A stretch of 46,662 nucleotides of DNA from Deltaproteobacteria bacterium (GCA_016198185.1 JACQJD010000085.1:1-46662), one strand, 5' to 3'. Shown: positions 1-7,944, numbered from the stretch's first letter. Notes: generated by a model from the sequence alone, not told the origin. Numbers and translations are program-made.

Positions 1-100
1 ATAAGTAATGAATATTACAGGACTTTATCTACTGTCAGCCTCTGAATATTTGAAGTGACAGAACGCGTCACCCTGTTAAAGGTTGTCACAATCCAACCTT

Positions 101-262
101 GGATCATACCCCTCAGGAGGCGGTTGCCGAAGTCATCCTGAGGGACAAAGTCCCGAAGGATCTCCCTCGAGATTCCTCGCACTTCGTGCTCGGAATGACA
201 GTTCGGCAACAGCCTCCTCAGGCTTGAAATACAATGCCGCCTGAGGGATATGATCAGAGGTC
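101..262. repeat. Nested hairpin repeat downstream of the CoA-binding gene
   Basis: An outer inverted repeat (about 101-117 with 240-255; GATCATA and CCTCAGG motifs) encloses the conserved loop read on the minus strand as GGCATTGTATTTCAAG. The same loop occurs at 30038-30099, 36033-36098 and 40861-40925. A second element (118-215) sits inside it. Its ends are AGGCGGTTGCCGAA and TTCGGCAACAGCCT, and its interior is the dispersed GTCATCCTGAG/GGAATGAC repeat. The inserted element is flanked by direct copies of CCTCAGG (111-117 and 216-222), which looks like a 7-bp target duplication. The outer hairpin lies about 15-22 bp past the stop codon of the minus-strand gene ending at 277. Confidence 0.75.
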
Positions 263-276
263 ATCTTGAGAATACT

Positions 277-687
277 TTAAAAGTGTTTACGGTATTCAAT
301 CACCAGACAGCGATCTTCCACCACTTGAAGTCCTGCACCTTCTGCCTTTTTTCTTGCGGCTTCATGACTGAGCCCCAATTGCATCCAAACCACTTTGGCT
401 TTTTTTGCAATAGCCTCATCTACCACGGCTGGAATATGTTCTGGCTTTCGGAAAATATCGACAATGTCAATTTCAAATGGAATATCCTTTAAAGAAGCAT
501 AGGACTTTTGTCCCAAAATTTCTTCTCCTCCAGGACGAACTGGAACAATGCGATACCCCTTTTCTTGCATAAATGCTGCAACTTCGTAACTGGGGCGATC
601 TGGATCCGTAGATAACCCCACAACCGCAATGATTTTCGATTGGGTTAGAATATCTTTAATCTGTGAATCTTGTGTTTGTGGTTTCAT
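277..687 (-). CDS. CoA-binding domain protein (YccU-like)
   Basis: A 136-residue protein consisting of one Rossmann-type CoA_binding_2 domain. The N-terminal strand and glycine turn (IIAVVGLSTDPDRPSYEVA, residues 19-37) is followed by YRIVPVRPGGEEILGQKSY and DIVDIFRKPEHIPAVVDEAI, the usual order in this family. The conserved tail reads VVEDRCLVIEY. It matches the family in length and needs no other domain. The family binds CoA through its Rossmann fold, and its physiological role is poorly defined. It is transcribed away from the GT9 gene, with about 75 bp between the divergent starts. A hairpin repeat just past the stop may mark the transcript end. The family assignment is secure, the function is not. 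Confidence 0.88.
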   Translation of the reverse strand: MKPQTQDSQIKDILTQSKIIAVVGLSTDPDRPSYEVAAFMQEKGYRIVPVRPGGEEILGQKSYASLKDIPFEIDIVDIFRKPEHIPAVVDEAIAKKAKVVWMQLGLSHEAARKKAEGAGLQVVEDRCLVIEYRKHF

Positions 688-742
688 ATTAAATTTCCTA
701 ACACACCTGGAATAAAAATGGCTAGTGACATTTTAAAACAAG

Positions 743-1777
743 ATGGGTAATTTACGTAATTCCATGGCTTCTATTCTCATCATTGGACACAATAATATTG
801 GAGATGTCTTGCATGACATGGCTGTTTTGAAACCTCTCAAAACCCAGTTTCCAAAAGCACCCATCTCTTTTCTCACAACACCTCAAGGCAAAGCTGTCCT
901 AGAGGGCAATCCCTATCTCGAACACATTTACACGTATGATAAATTTAGCACCGGTCCTTCCCCCTTATTTTCAAAATGGCAACTTCTTTGGACACTTCGC
1001 AAAAAAAAATTTGATCTGATTGTCAATTTGAAATCAGGAAGTTATTTTGCTCATTTTTTAGGAACCAAACAAATATGGCAATCTTCTTCTAAAAATAAAA
1101 AATTGGTTATCAAGCGCAATAATCATGCCATTGATTTACATTTAAATATTTTAAGACAACAGGGCTTTCGGATCAACGATGAGGATCTAGATCTCAACCT
1201 CTACCCCACGCCCCAAGATGAAAAACATGTGAAAGCATTGCTTGCTCAAGAAGGGCTTTCCTTCGATCACGCCTACGTGGTCATTGCGCCTTATGCCGCC
1301 TGGCATGCAAAAGAATGGATCCCCGAACACTATGGAGAACTCGCAAAAAAAATTGTTGAAGAGAAAAAACATCGGGTCATTTTCATTGGCGGGCCTCAGG
1401 ACGTTTTAAAAACAAAACGTTTTTCTACATTTCAAAATTATTTTGTAAATTTCGTTGGGAAAATGAGCTTAAAAGAATTGGCCGTCCTCTATCAACATGC
1501 CCAACTTGTGATTGGCGGTGATTCCGGTCCTGTGCATCTTGCAACCAATATGAAGTGTAAGGTTCTAATGATTTTTGGTCCCACCGCTCACTTATTGGCA
1601 AGACCGTATTGGCACACAGAAAATGTCGTTCGGTGTGAAGAAAACCTGGGATGCAATCCCTGTATTCCAGGGCCTCATTTTTTAGCCTGTCAGGTATATG
1701 ATCGCCCAACACCTTGCATGGAACATATTGCTTTTGAATCTGTCTATCAAAAAACCATGCAACTTTTAACCCATTAG
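743..1777 (+). CDS. Glycosyltransferase family 9 (heptosyltransferase-like)
   Basis: A 344-residue cytoplasmic GT9 protein, probably transferring heptose or a similar sugar in lipopolysaccharide core or another surface glycan. The N-terminal motif ILIIGHNNIGDVLHDM matches the acceptor-side loop of ADP-heptose:LPS heptosyltransferases. The C-terminal half has a VIFIGGPQD strand and the nucleotide-sugar motif GGDSGPVHLATNMK near residue 258, followed by FGPT. The tail is rich in cysteine (CEENLGCNPC, then LACQ and CMEH), as in many WaaF/WaaC relatives. A second ATG at 764 would begin at MASILIIG and fits the family N-terminus better. Neither start has a clear ribosome site. No other LPS genes are adjacent, so the sugar and acceptor cannot be named. 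Confidence 0.88.
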   Translation: MGNLRNSMASILIIGHNNIGDVLHDMAVLKPLKTQFPKAPISFLTTPQGKAVLEGNPYLEHIYTYDKFSTGPSPLFSKWQLLWTLRKKKFDLIVNLKSGSYFAHFLGTKQIWQSSSKNKKLVIKRNNHAIDLHLNILRQQGFRINDEDLDLNLYPTPQDEKHVKALLAQEGLSFDHAYVVIAPYAAWHAKEWIPEHYGELAKKIVEEKKHRVIFIGGPQDVLKTKRFSTFQNYFVNFVGKMSLKELAVLYQHAQLVIGGDSGPVHLATNMKCKVLMIFGPTAHLLARPYWHTENVVRCEENLGCNPCIPGPHFLACQVYDRPTPCMEHIAFESVYQKTMQLLTH

Positions 1778-1827
1778 AAGCAATCATTGAGTTCATGCAC
1801 TGTTTTTTGTATAAATAGTACTTTCAT

Positions 1828-2020
1828 GTGGGCCGGTAGCCGAGCGAAGCGAGTCCCGAGGATAAAATCCGAGGGATCTCAGCGCAGAAAGAGAGTCCAT
1901 TCGCTTTACTCAGGATGACGGGCCAAAGATGTGGGCCGGTAGCCGAGCGAAGCGAGTCCCGAGGACATAGTCCGAGGGATCTCGTCGTAGATGCTTCGCT
2001 TCCGCTCAGCATGACAAGAT
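1828..2020. repeat. Two repeats in tandem, each starting with a copy of the tRNA-Ala 5' end
   Basis: Units at 1828-1930 (103 bp) and 1931-2020 (90 bp) both begin GTGGGCCGGTAGC, identical to the first bases of the tRNA-Ala gene that follows. Each continues with the dispersed repeat CGAGCGAAGCGAGTCCCGAG, then a CCGAGGGATCTC block, and ends near CAGGATGAC or CAGCATGAC. The shared ATGTGGGCCGGTAGC string (about 15 bp) therefore occurs three times around two repeat bodies, as expected if the repeat inserted twice with duplication of its target. The bodies are similar at the left and differ in the middle. The stretch between the GT9 stop and the RCC1 start contains only these repeats and the tRNA. 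Confidence 0.8.
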
Positions 2021-2022
2021 GT

Positions 2023-2098
2023 GGGCCGGTAGCTCAGTTGGGAGAGCGCTACGTTCGCAACGTAGAGGTTGGCGGTTCGATCCCGCTCCGGTCCACCA
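2023..2098 (+). tRNA. tRNA-Ala (anticodon CGC)
   Basis: A complete 76-nt cloverleaf. The acceptor stem GGGCCGG pairs with CCGGTCC and includes the G3-U70 wobble that identifies alanine tRNAs. The D arm is GCTC/GAGC, the anticodon stem CTACG/CGTAG holds loop TTCGCAA (anticodon CGC, reading GCG), and the T arm contains GGTTCGATC. The CCA end is encoded. Two repeat units directly upstream carry copies of its first bases, so the native promoter has been pushed away or replaced. Confidence 0.96.
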
Positions 2099-2163
2099 AA
2101 TCACCAACATCCGAACCGCTGACCGTGGCAACGCGGATAGCTGAATTGACATATTCAATATGC

Positions 2164-3555
2164 ATGATACAAACCCCGCACATGTTTCGTTTTTATATCA
2201 CCCTTGCTCAGATATTGACTTTATCGACATTTGCCTATGGGCAAGGAAAAGATGTCTTGAACACCCAAATCATAGATGGTGCCTGGTCACATGGCACAGT
2301 CTGTACCGTTCGAAACGGCGAGTTATATTGTTGGGGATCCAATATCAATGGGAATTTGGGTCAGGGTACCTGCCATGTACCCTTTGCACCTTTTTACCAT
2401 GCAGGTTCAGATGATCGCGGCAGAACATCAATACAGGATATAGAGGCCATCCATGATGCTAAAATTGTACCCAATTTAAGCGGTATGAATACCGTAGTGA
2501 GAAAAGTTGTAATGGCAGGGTTTGGTGCATGTGCGATCCTGGATCATACTGATCCTGAAACGCTGAGCACCGATTCATCTTTGGTTTTACGAAGCTCTGT
2601 TAAATGTTGGGGCAATTTTTCCTCTACGGTACATGATTTAACACCCAGAACACATGTCTTACCAAACCCAAAATTAGGAAAAACAAACATCATTACAGAT
2701 CTCATCACAGATCTCATCCTCACAGATTTTATGGGATGTGTGTTGAGAGATAACGAAATGCAATGTTGGGATCTTGCACGCACTCAAAAAAATATTTTAG
2801 ATGGCGTTTTGCAAGCAATTCCCATCGTGCTTCAGCCTGCCAATGATGGAACAGTTTTGGATGAAGGCATTACGCAAATTTATGGTGGCCTTGGCGGATT
2901 TTGCGCTGTCAAGAATCATAAACTTTATTGTGCTGGAAGAAACGACTTTGGCCAACTGGGCAATCAAACATCCTCTCCCTGTCATTCCACAAATTACTTA
3001 GCCCCTGTGCATGTAGCCTTGCCCAAAGATAAAATGGTTCAGCATGTCGAAATTGATCAATACACGCACTGCGTCACAACCACAGATGGCCATGTCTACT
3101 GTAGTGGCGCAGATCCACTTTCTGCATTCGGTTTTAAAACCAATAAGATCTTGGGGGATTTTAGTTGCAGTGAGAAACTTTCACGTGTTTCCGATGTTCA
3201 TGACGTACGTAAAGTGGCGCTCTCGGGACAAACCACATGTTATCTATTTCAAGATCAAACCATTCAATGCCGCGGTAATAATCTAGGCGGTCAATTGGCC
3301 AATGTTTCCCAGGAACGATGCGTTTACGGTGTCAGCGATGCGTCCTTGGTAACACCCTGTAGCACTTCACCATTATCAATCTCGCTTCGAGAGAAGCCAT
3401 TAAAGGCCAAGGACCTCAGTGCGTTTAATGGCGGATTTTGTGCGGTCTCTGTTTCAAATGATGTCTATTGCTGGGGATCCAACCAAGAAGGTTCTCTCGG
3501 ACGTGGTTTTCTTTCAGCTTTTGAGCAGGACCTCAAACCTGTTCTTTTTCAATGA
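2164..3555 (+). CDS. Exported RCC1-repeat beta-propeller protein
   Basis: About 463 residues from the ATG at 2164 (ATG 2182 is an alternative). The open frame extends further upstream only through the tRNA gene, so that part is not coding. The N-terminus, MFRFYITLAQILTLSTFAYGQG, looks like a signal peptide. The rest contains recurrent RCC1 blades: VCTVRNGELYCWGSNINGNLGQG, CAVKNHKLYCAGRNDFGQLG, CYLFQDQTIQCRGNNLGGQL and CAVSNDVYCWGSNQEGSLGRG-like units. Cysteines recur at matching blade positions, as in other exported bacterial RCC1 proteins, and may form disulfides. RCC1 propellers bind proteins or lipids, and no enzymatic residues are apparent. It stands alone, between the tRNA and a convergent gene pair. 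Family confident, role unknown. Confidence 0.85.
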   Translation: MIQTPHMFRFYITLAQILTLSTFAYGQGKDVLNTQIIDGAWSHGTVCTVRNGELYCWGSNINGNLGQGTCHVPFAPFYHAGSDDRGRTSIQDIEAIHDAKIVPNLSGMNTVVRKVVMAGFGACAILDHTDPETLSTDSSLVLRSSVKCWGNFSSTVHDLTPRTHVLPNPKLGKTNIITDLITDLILTDFMGCVLRDNEMQCWDLARTQKNILDGVLQAIPIVLQPANDGTVLDEGITQIYGGLGGFCAVKNHKLYCAGRNDFGQLGNQTSSPCHSTNYLAPVHVALPKDKMVQHVEIDQYTHCVTTTDGHVYCSGADPLSAFGFKTNKILGDFSCSEKLSRVSDVHDVRKVALSGQTTCYLFQDQTIQCRGNNLGGQLANVSQERCVYGVSDASLVTPCSTSPLSISLREKPLKAKDLSAFNGGFCAVSVSNDVYCWGSNQEGSLGRGFLSAFEQDLKPVLFQ

Positions 3556-3744
3556 TCAAAAATCTAAAATAACCGTATCTGGTTTTTCAATACTTTAAAT
3601 GTCTGACCCCAGTTTTGTGAATCATAGGACCAGCCCGTGTTTTCGAGGGCGAAAGCTGGTAAGTCTGGCAGAGAAATGTTGGATGAGTCAGATGCCAAGT
3701 TGGACATCGCTCCTTTCTCCGCATCCACCCAACTGTAGCACTGT
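3556..3744. other. Intergenic stretch between convergent genes, no feature seen
   Basis: This is the 189-bp gap between the RCC1 stop and the nucleotidyltransferase-like stop. Both strands have an open frame crossing it, but neither resembles a known protein or has a ribosome site. No strong terminator hairpin with a T-run was seen. Confidence 0.5.
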
Positions 3745-4269
3745 TTATGGCTTCTTCTCCTTCGGATCAAAGACTTCTTCGATAAAGAATTGTGTTTTTG
3801 GGGGAATTTGTTTTTTGGGATAATAGGATTCAATTAATTTAAAGACTCTTTCAGCAGAATCTATCTTTAGAAATTGAATTAAAAAGATAACGTCTTCTCG
3901 ATCATGGGTGTCCCATCGCGCACTGAGACATTTCATGGCAAGCATGTACTCGGCCTCTGGCGCCCAAATTCGAAGGTGAGATAAATTCATCACGTCTTGT
4001 CTTTTAAACGTGTTTTGAAGATACCCTTTTGCGGCATCATTAAGCCAATCGGTGGGTAAATGATAGGAGGCTGCAAGTTCCGCAGCACATTGCCGAATAA
4101 CATGGGTGGGTTTAAAGATTGCATTAACATCACGCGTTGCTTTTCGACTTTGATAGACCAGACACATGACCGCACCCCCTATGATTCCAATTTCTCCAAT
4201 ATCTCCTCGTAATTTAAGTTTCTCATTCAGCGCTTCAAATAGCTCTTTTATTTTTTCTACTGTCAGCAT
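3745..4269 (-). CDS. DUF6036-like nucleotidyltransferase-fold protein, possible toxin
   Basis: A 174-residue protein with the N-terminal nucleotidyltransferase signature IGIIGGAVMCLVYQSRKATRDVNAIF (residues 27-52): a GG pair, then T-x-D-x-D/N. Members of this AbiEii/DUF6036-type group normally read DxD at the metal site. Here the second acid is asparagine (D47, N49), so catalysis may be weakened or lost. The C-terminal part has the helical EAEYMLAMKCLSARWDTHDREDVIFLI block typical of the family. Its ATG overlaps the stop of the upstream HTH gene (TAATG), so the two are translationally coupled. HTH plus nucleotidyltransferase pairs often form toxin-antitoxin or abortive-infection modules. That role is inferred from context only. 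Confidence 0.72.
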   Translation of the reverse strand: MLTVEKIKELFEALNEKLKLRGDIGEIGIIGGAVMCLVYQSRKATRDVNAIFKPTHVIRQCAAELAASYHLPTDWLNDAAKGYLQNTFKRQDVMNLSHLRIWAPEAEYMLAMKCLSARWDTHDREDVIFLIQFLKIDSAERVFKLIESYYPKKQIPPKTQFFIEEVFDPKEKKP

Positions 4270-4850
4270 TAGGCTCTCTCCAAAAAGTTACCGAGAACAA
4301 AAATATTATTGGATCTAAAATAAAGGGGGGATTCTAAAATAGACGTTGCTTTTAGACTTTCTGTTTCAGAAACGAACCAAGGTTCTCTCAAAAAATATCT
4401 TTTTTTTGCCCAAGGAGGTGCGTCTATTTTGGCTTCATCGGACAAGGTTAAAACAATGGAAGCCAAAAGCGCCTGTAATTTAAATTCAAGTCTACGGGAA
4501 GGGGGCAAGAGGAGCAGTTTTGCATCTAATGTTCGTCGAAATTCATCAACCAAATTAAAAAAATATATTTTCCACGATAAAAAACCATCGTGAATAATTT
4601 GAAAAGAAGCTCCTATTGTAGAAAAGTCTGACTCACAGATTGGAGGAGACGCAAGAATGTAAAAATCCAAATGAAGCGCTTCGGAAAGGCAACCAAGGCT
4701 ATCGATCCCAACATTCGCTTGATGAGATTCAATATGGCGAAGGGTCGAACGCGAAAGATGAGCATTTTTGGATAAGACATGCTCAGAAAGCTTTAACTTT
4801 TTTCGATATTGCAAAAAAGGTGCTAAAAAATTGCATTTTATATTATACAT
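4269..4850 (-). CDS. XRE-type HTH regulator, possible antitoxin
   Basis: A 193-residue protein. Residues about 8-62 form an XRE/Cro helix-turn-helix domain (FLQYRKKLKLSEHVLSKNA, then LSRSTLRHIESHQANVGIDS). The remaining 130 residues are unassigned, mixed alpha/beta and not a membrane segment. Such long C-terminal extensions occur in HTH antitoxins that bind a partner. It is the first gene of a two-gene operon with the DUF6036-like protein. A promoter with a TATAAT box ends only nine bases before the ATG and no ribosome site is visible, so the message is probably leaderless. The GTATAT...ATATAC inverted repeat over the promoter could be its own operator. The antitoxin role is inference. Confidence 0.72.
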   Translation of the reverse strand: MYNIKCNFLAPFLQYRKKLKLSEHVLSKNAHLSRSTLRHIESHQANVGIDSLGCLSEALHLDFYILASPPICESDFSTIGASFQIIHDGFLSWKIYFFNLVDEFRRTLDAKLLLLPPSRRLEFKLQALLASIVLTLSDEAKIDAPPWAKKRYFLREPWFVSETESLKATSILESPLYFRSNNIFVLGNFLERA

Positions 4851-4853
4851 ATT

Positions 4854-4890
4854 AAGTATATTATAACATACAACATATACCCTTTGTCAA
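4854..4890 (-). promoter_or_regulatory. Promoter and putative autoregulatory operator of the HTH gene
   Basis: Read on the minus strand, TTGACA (4890-4885) and TATAAT (4865-4860) are both perfect consensus hexamers, though the 19-bp spacer is longer than usual. The inverted repeat GTATAT...ATATAC overlaps the -10 box. The ATG at 4850 lies nine bases past the -10 box, leaving little or no 5' leader. Confidence 0.6.
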
Positions 4891-4915
4891 TGACATCAAA
4901 TTGGACAAAAAATTA

Positions 4916-5060
4916 GCCTACCCAGGCTGCCCGAAAATGACATTCCGAGCACAAAGCCACGCGTGGCGAAGTGCGAGGAATCTCCGAGGGTGAGATCCTT
5001 CCCCTTCGCTTCGCTCAGGGTCAGGATGACGGCATTTTCGGACAACCTGGGTAGTCTAAT
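4916..5060. repeat. Dispersed hairpin repeat with long inverted arms
   Basis: The arms are about 28 bp, from ATTAGCCTACCCAGG on the left to CCTGGGTAGTCTAAT on the right, with a few mismatches. They enclose the interior shared with the copies at 132-201 and in dabB: ACATTCCGAGCAC, GCCACGCGTGGCGAAGTGCG, then CTTCGCTTCGCTCAGG and GGATGAC. The arms are unrelated to those of the other copies. It occupies most of the space between the divergent HTH and HEAT genes. Confidence 0.75.
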
Positions 5061-5109
5061 TTTAATAATTCCCACTATCAATCACCTCCGGATTGCCGAT
5101 AAGTAATAG

Positions 5110-7008
5110 ATGAAATCTCATTTCTTTATCATCCTAGCATTTGGTTTGGTCATACTTTCACCCTATGCGTTGCATAGCCAGGATAAGACGCTCGTTCAGC
5201 TTCAAAAGCAACTTCAAGATAAAAATCCCGAACAGCGACGACTTGCTGTCCTTTCTTTGCAAAGGATGGGACAGCATTCTCAAGCAGCCATACATCAATT
5301 GGTAAACGTCCTTTTTCAGGACCCTGATACGCATGTGAGAGAGCAAGCAGCCACATCATTGGGAAAATTACAAGAACATGCAAAAATTATCCTTCCCACT
5401 TTGGTCGATGCAATTTTATATGCACAAGATAAGAGGGATATCTACCTTGCAACGGAGGTTTTACATGAACTTCAAGATCATGCCACCCAAGTCGTCCCTG
5501 AATTAATTCATGCACTGAATGACCCTTGGCTCCCTCGAAAAGTAAGAGCACTCGAAGCCATCACAAGATTGGAAAAATATGCCAAAATCACCATTCCAAA
5601 CCTAATCCCACTTCTTCAAGATAAAAATAGGCATATTAGACAACAAACCATCTTAGCTCTAGAGACCTTTGGAGCGGATGCCCACAGTGCTGCCCCCACA
5701 CTCGTAGATACCCTCACCAAAGATCCAGACCACGATATAAAGTTATCCGCGTCTCGTGCATTAAGAAAAATTGGCCCTTATGCGAAAGAAATTATTCCTA
5801 AGTTAAGTGATGCACTTTATGAAACGTCTCAAACGAACGATCGCAATAATATTCTATATGTATTAGAGGGACTTAGAACAACATTTCCTCATGAGATTGA
5901 CGAGGTCCTCTCTAAAAAGCCAACCCCCACCCATAATCCAAATCTATGCAGTATTCTCTGTCAACTTGTGAATCACTCTGCACAATGGATTGATGAGCAT
6001 TATAAACACCCCCCCTACGGCTTCCATAGAGAAACTTATGGATTTTCCCTTTTATGGATGTCTGCATTATTTTTGGAAAAAGCCAGTCCATTCTGTAAAG
6101 CAGCGCAACCCATCGTAGATAACATTGTGTCACATTTGGCTGAACAATCATTTTCCTCAGAAAATCTCACCCCACAACGCTGTGATTTTCCATTCGAAGA
6201 TCTAAAAAATTTATCCACTCAAATTTTGGATTCACTTGTCATGATCGACTCCCCCCAAGTCTATGGCAAAGAGTTTTATATTCTATTTTTGAGAAATGTT
6301 TTGAGAAAAAAAACAACACTTCATAGAGATGAGCTCGAGTCTCTGTTAAAAAAGGCGCAAGATTCTCTCAGGCGAGATCTAAAAGCACGCCCCCTCACGG
6401 CCAATGGCAACAGTGCATTTAACACCTTCGCACTTTCGAGCGCTCTTTTGACACTGGATCACGTAGACAACGAAGCAATGCAGGCTCTCAATGAATCCAT
6501 CGATCCAGAAAATCCTTTGCGAATTAAATACCAAAGCAATAAAAATTTTGAATCAGAACGCGGGAGCGCCGCACGAGCTATCGTGGTGCATCTGACACGA
6601 TATACAAAAGAGCCTCAAAAACGAGAAACCATCAGAAAAGATCTGATTGCAGCACTTCAAAATTATGTAAAGGTGCTCCCAGCACTCATTGAACATTGGT
6701 TGGGTGGCGGCGTTCATCTTGGGCAAGATCGTCTGGCATCTTACTACCTACCCGCTTCAATTCCCCACGCCACTCAAGCCCTTGACATATTACTGAAAGA
6801 AAATAGGCCCGGTGAAAAAGAAGTTCTTGAAAAATTAAAAATTAAAACCAAAAATTCTTTAGTGGGGTTAATGGATGAAAATGGCCTATTTAAGGCGCCT
6901 CGCTCACAGGATGACAACGCATCCATGGGCTACGGACATCCTCTATTTGGATTGGCGCTTATTCCTCTTGTTGAAAAGTGCGCTCCAGTCAATAAGCTTG
7001 AACCATGA
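5110..7008 (+). CDS. Exported HEAT-repeat protein
   Basis: 632 residues with a signal peptide (MKSHFFIILAFGLVILSPYALHSQ). Residues about 28-240 are a run of HEAT repeats, each with the pattern of two helices and a D-x-x-x-R turn (NPEQRRLAVLSLQRMG, DTHVREQAATSLGKL, NRHIRQQTILALETFG, DHDIKLSASRALRKIG). Residues about 280-630 are all helical with conserved-looking GFSLLWMSALFLEK, GSAARAIVVHLTRY and DDNASMGYGHPLFGLALIPL stretches. They may form an alpha/alpha toroid, but no family is recognised. HEAT solenoids are protein-binding scaffolds, so a periplasmic assembly role is possible. Its last 20 bp overlap the end of the convergent MoeA-like gene. It is not obviously related to its neighbours. 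Confidence 0.75.
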   Translation: MKSHFFIILAFGLVILSPYALHSQDKTLVQLQKQLQDKNPEQRRLAVLSLQRMGQHSQAAIHQLVNVLFQDPDTHVREQAATSLGKLQEHAKIILPTLVDAILYAQDKRDIYLATEVLHELQDHATQVVPELIHALNDPWLPRKVRALEAITRLEKYAKITIPNLIPLLQDKNRHIRQQTILALETFGADAHSAAPTLVDTLTKDPDHDIKLSASRALRKIGPYAKEIIPKLSDALYETSQTNDRNNILYVLEGLRTTFPHEIDEVLSKKPTPTHNPNLCSILCQLVNHSAQWIDEHYKHPPYGFHRETYGFSLLWMSALFLEKASPFCKAAQPIVDNIVSHLAEQSFSSENLTPQRCDFPFEDLKNLSTQILDSLVMIDSPQVYGKEFYILFLRNVLRKKTTLHRDELESLLKKAQDSLRRDLKARPLTANGNSAFNTFALSSALLTLDHVDNEAMQALNESIDPENPLRIKYQSNKNFESERGSAARAIVVHLTRYTKEPQKRETIRKDLIAALQNYVKVLPALIEHWLGGGVHLGQDRLASYYLPASIPHATQALDILLKENRPGEKEVLEKLKIKTKNSLVGLMDENGLFKAPRSQDDNASMGYGHPLFGLALIPLVEKCAPVNKLEP

Positions 7009-7909
7009 CGGAACTATTTTTTTCCAATACCCCTTTTCCAGAAGGAACCCGAATCAAACAATCTCCCAATGAAAGTGCTGAAACCCCCAGACGTTCTTCA
7101 AACGGAAGGACATAGGACTGACCTCGAATTTCTTTTTGAAAACCCACCATGAACTTTGGCACACTTTCCAACGTAATGTCATGCGACAACCATGCTTTTT
7201 TTTCTTCAATAAAAAAGTTCGCCTCCCCAAACCATTTTTGAATGGCTGGGTACATCAGTTGATAAAAAACCACTTGGTTGGATAAAGGATCTCCCGGCAG
7301 ACCAAAAATAAACTTTTCATCTAATTTTGCAAAGACAGATGATTTTCCAGGCTTCATGTTTACCTTGTGAAAATAAATATGGGCACCCAAGTCTAAAAGA
7401 CTGGGGACGATCCCCTTCTCAGCAAATGCACTGATGGCCAAGATCCAATCTGCTCCAGAATTTTTGGCATCTTTAAAACTTTCCATTTGCGCTTCCAAGT
7501 TAGATTTACAAATTCCCAGATCTAAAAATTCACATCCCTCTTTTTTAAACAACAGTTCTAGGCTCAAGGCATTGCTAGGATAGCGTTGCCCTTCCTCCAT
7601 TTTTTGCCCGATGGGCACCCAATCGTCTCCCACAGAAAAACAGGCAACACGTGGTTTTCTAAAGACTTGAATTTCCCCCACACCAAAACTCGCCAAAAGC
7701 CCTATATTCTTCTGCTCAAAACGATTCTTTTTAATTAAAAGAGGCGCTCCAGAATAAATCCCCTCTTGCGGCAATTCAAAAGGTGCTTCATAATCACACG
7801 CCACCACGCGTCCCAACGCATCTCTGACGTGTATGTCTTCGACATCCTGCGTAGATGCCACCGCTTCAATAATCTGATGTTGGGCTGCTTCTAAAGATAT
7901 GGCTTCCAA
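6989..7909 (-). CDS. Shortened MoeA-like molybdopterin protein
   Basis: 306 residues, about 100 shorter than typical MoeA. The start is a TTG at 7909 with AAGGAG eight bases upstream. Recognisable MoeA features are the N-terminal DALGRVVACDYEAPFELP, the GLLASFGVGEIQVFRKPRVACFSVGDD strand, KPGKSSVFAK and the FGLPGDPLSNQVVF loop. The segment after the N-terminal LP that normally carries FDNSAMDGYA and the whole of domain II is absent. The usual GGxSxG loop reads AISAFAEKG. It therefore lacks regions MoeA needs to insert molybdate into adenylylated molybdopterin. It may be a divergent binding protein or a degenerate paralogue. Divergent from the PFOR genes, it shares the intergenic FNR-like site. 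Confidence 0.78.
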   Translation of the reverse strand: MEAISLEAAQHQIIEAVASTQDVEDIHVRDALGRVVACDYEAPFELPQEGIYSGAPLLIKKNRFEQKNIGLLASFGVGEIQVFRKPRVACFSVGDDWVPIGQKMEEGQRYPSNALSLELLFKKEGCEFLDLGICKSNLEAQMESFKDAKNSGADWILAISAFAEKGIVPSLLDLGAHIYFHKVNMKPGKSSVFAKLDEKFIFGLPGDPLSNQVVFYQLMYPAIQKWFGEANFFIEEKKAWLSHDITLESVPKFMVGFQKEIRGQSYVLPFEERLGVSALSLGDCLIRVPSGKGVLEKNSSVMVQAY

Positions 7910-7944
7910 ACCAAATACTCCTTTTCATTAAAAAATAAATTTTA

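Noticed and set aside
1828-2098. Direct repeats that could be taken for a CRISPR array
   Set aside because: Only two units, of unequal length, ending in a tRNA gene. The repeated part is the dispersed genomic repeat plus tRNA 5' sequence, and there are no cas genes.
1915-2163. N-terminal extension of the RCC1 protein
   Set aside because: It would translate the repeat and the whole tRNA-Ala gene. The signal peptide after the ATGs at 2164/2182 marks the true start.
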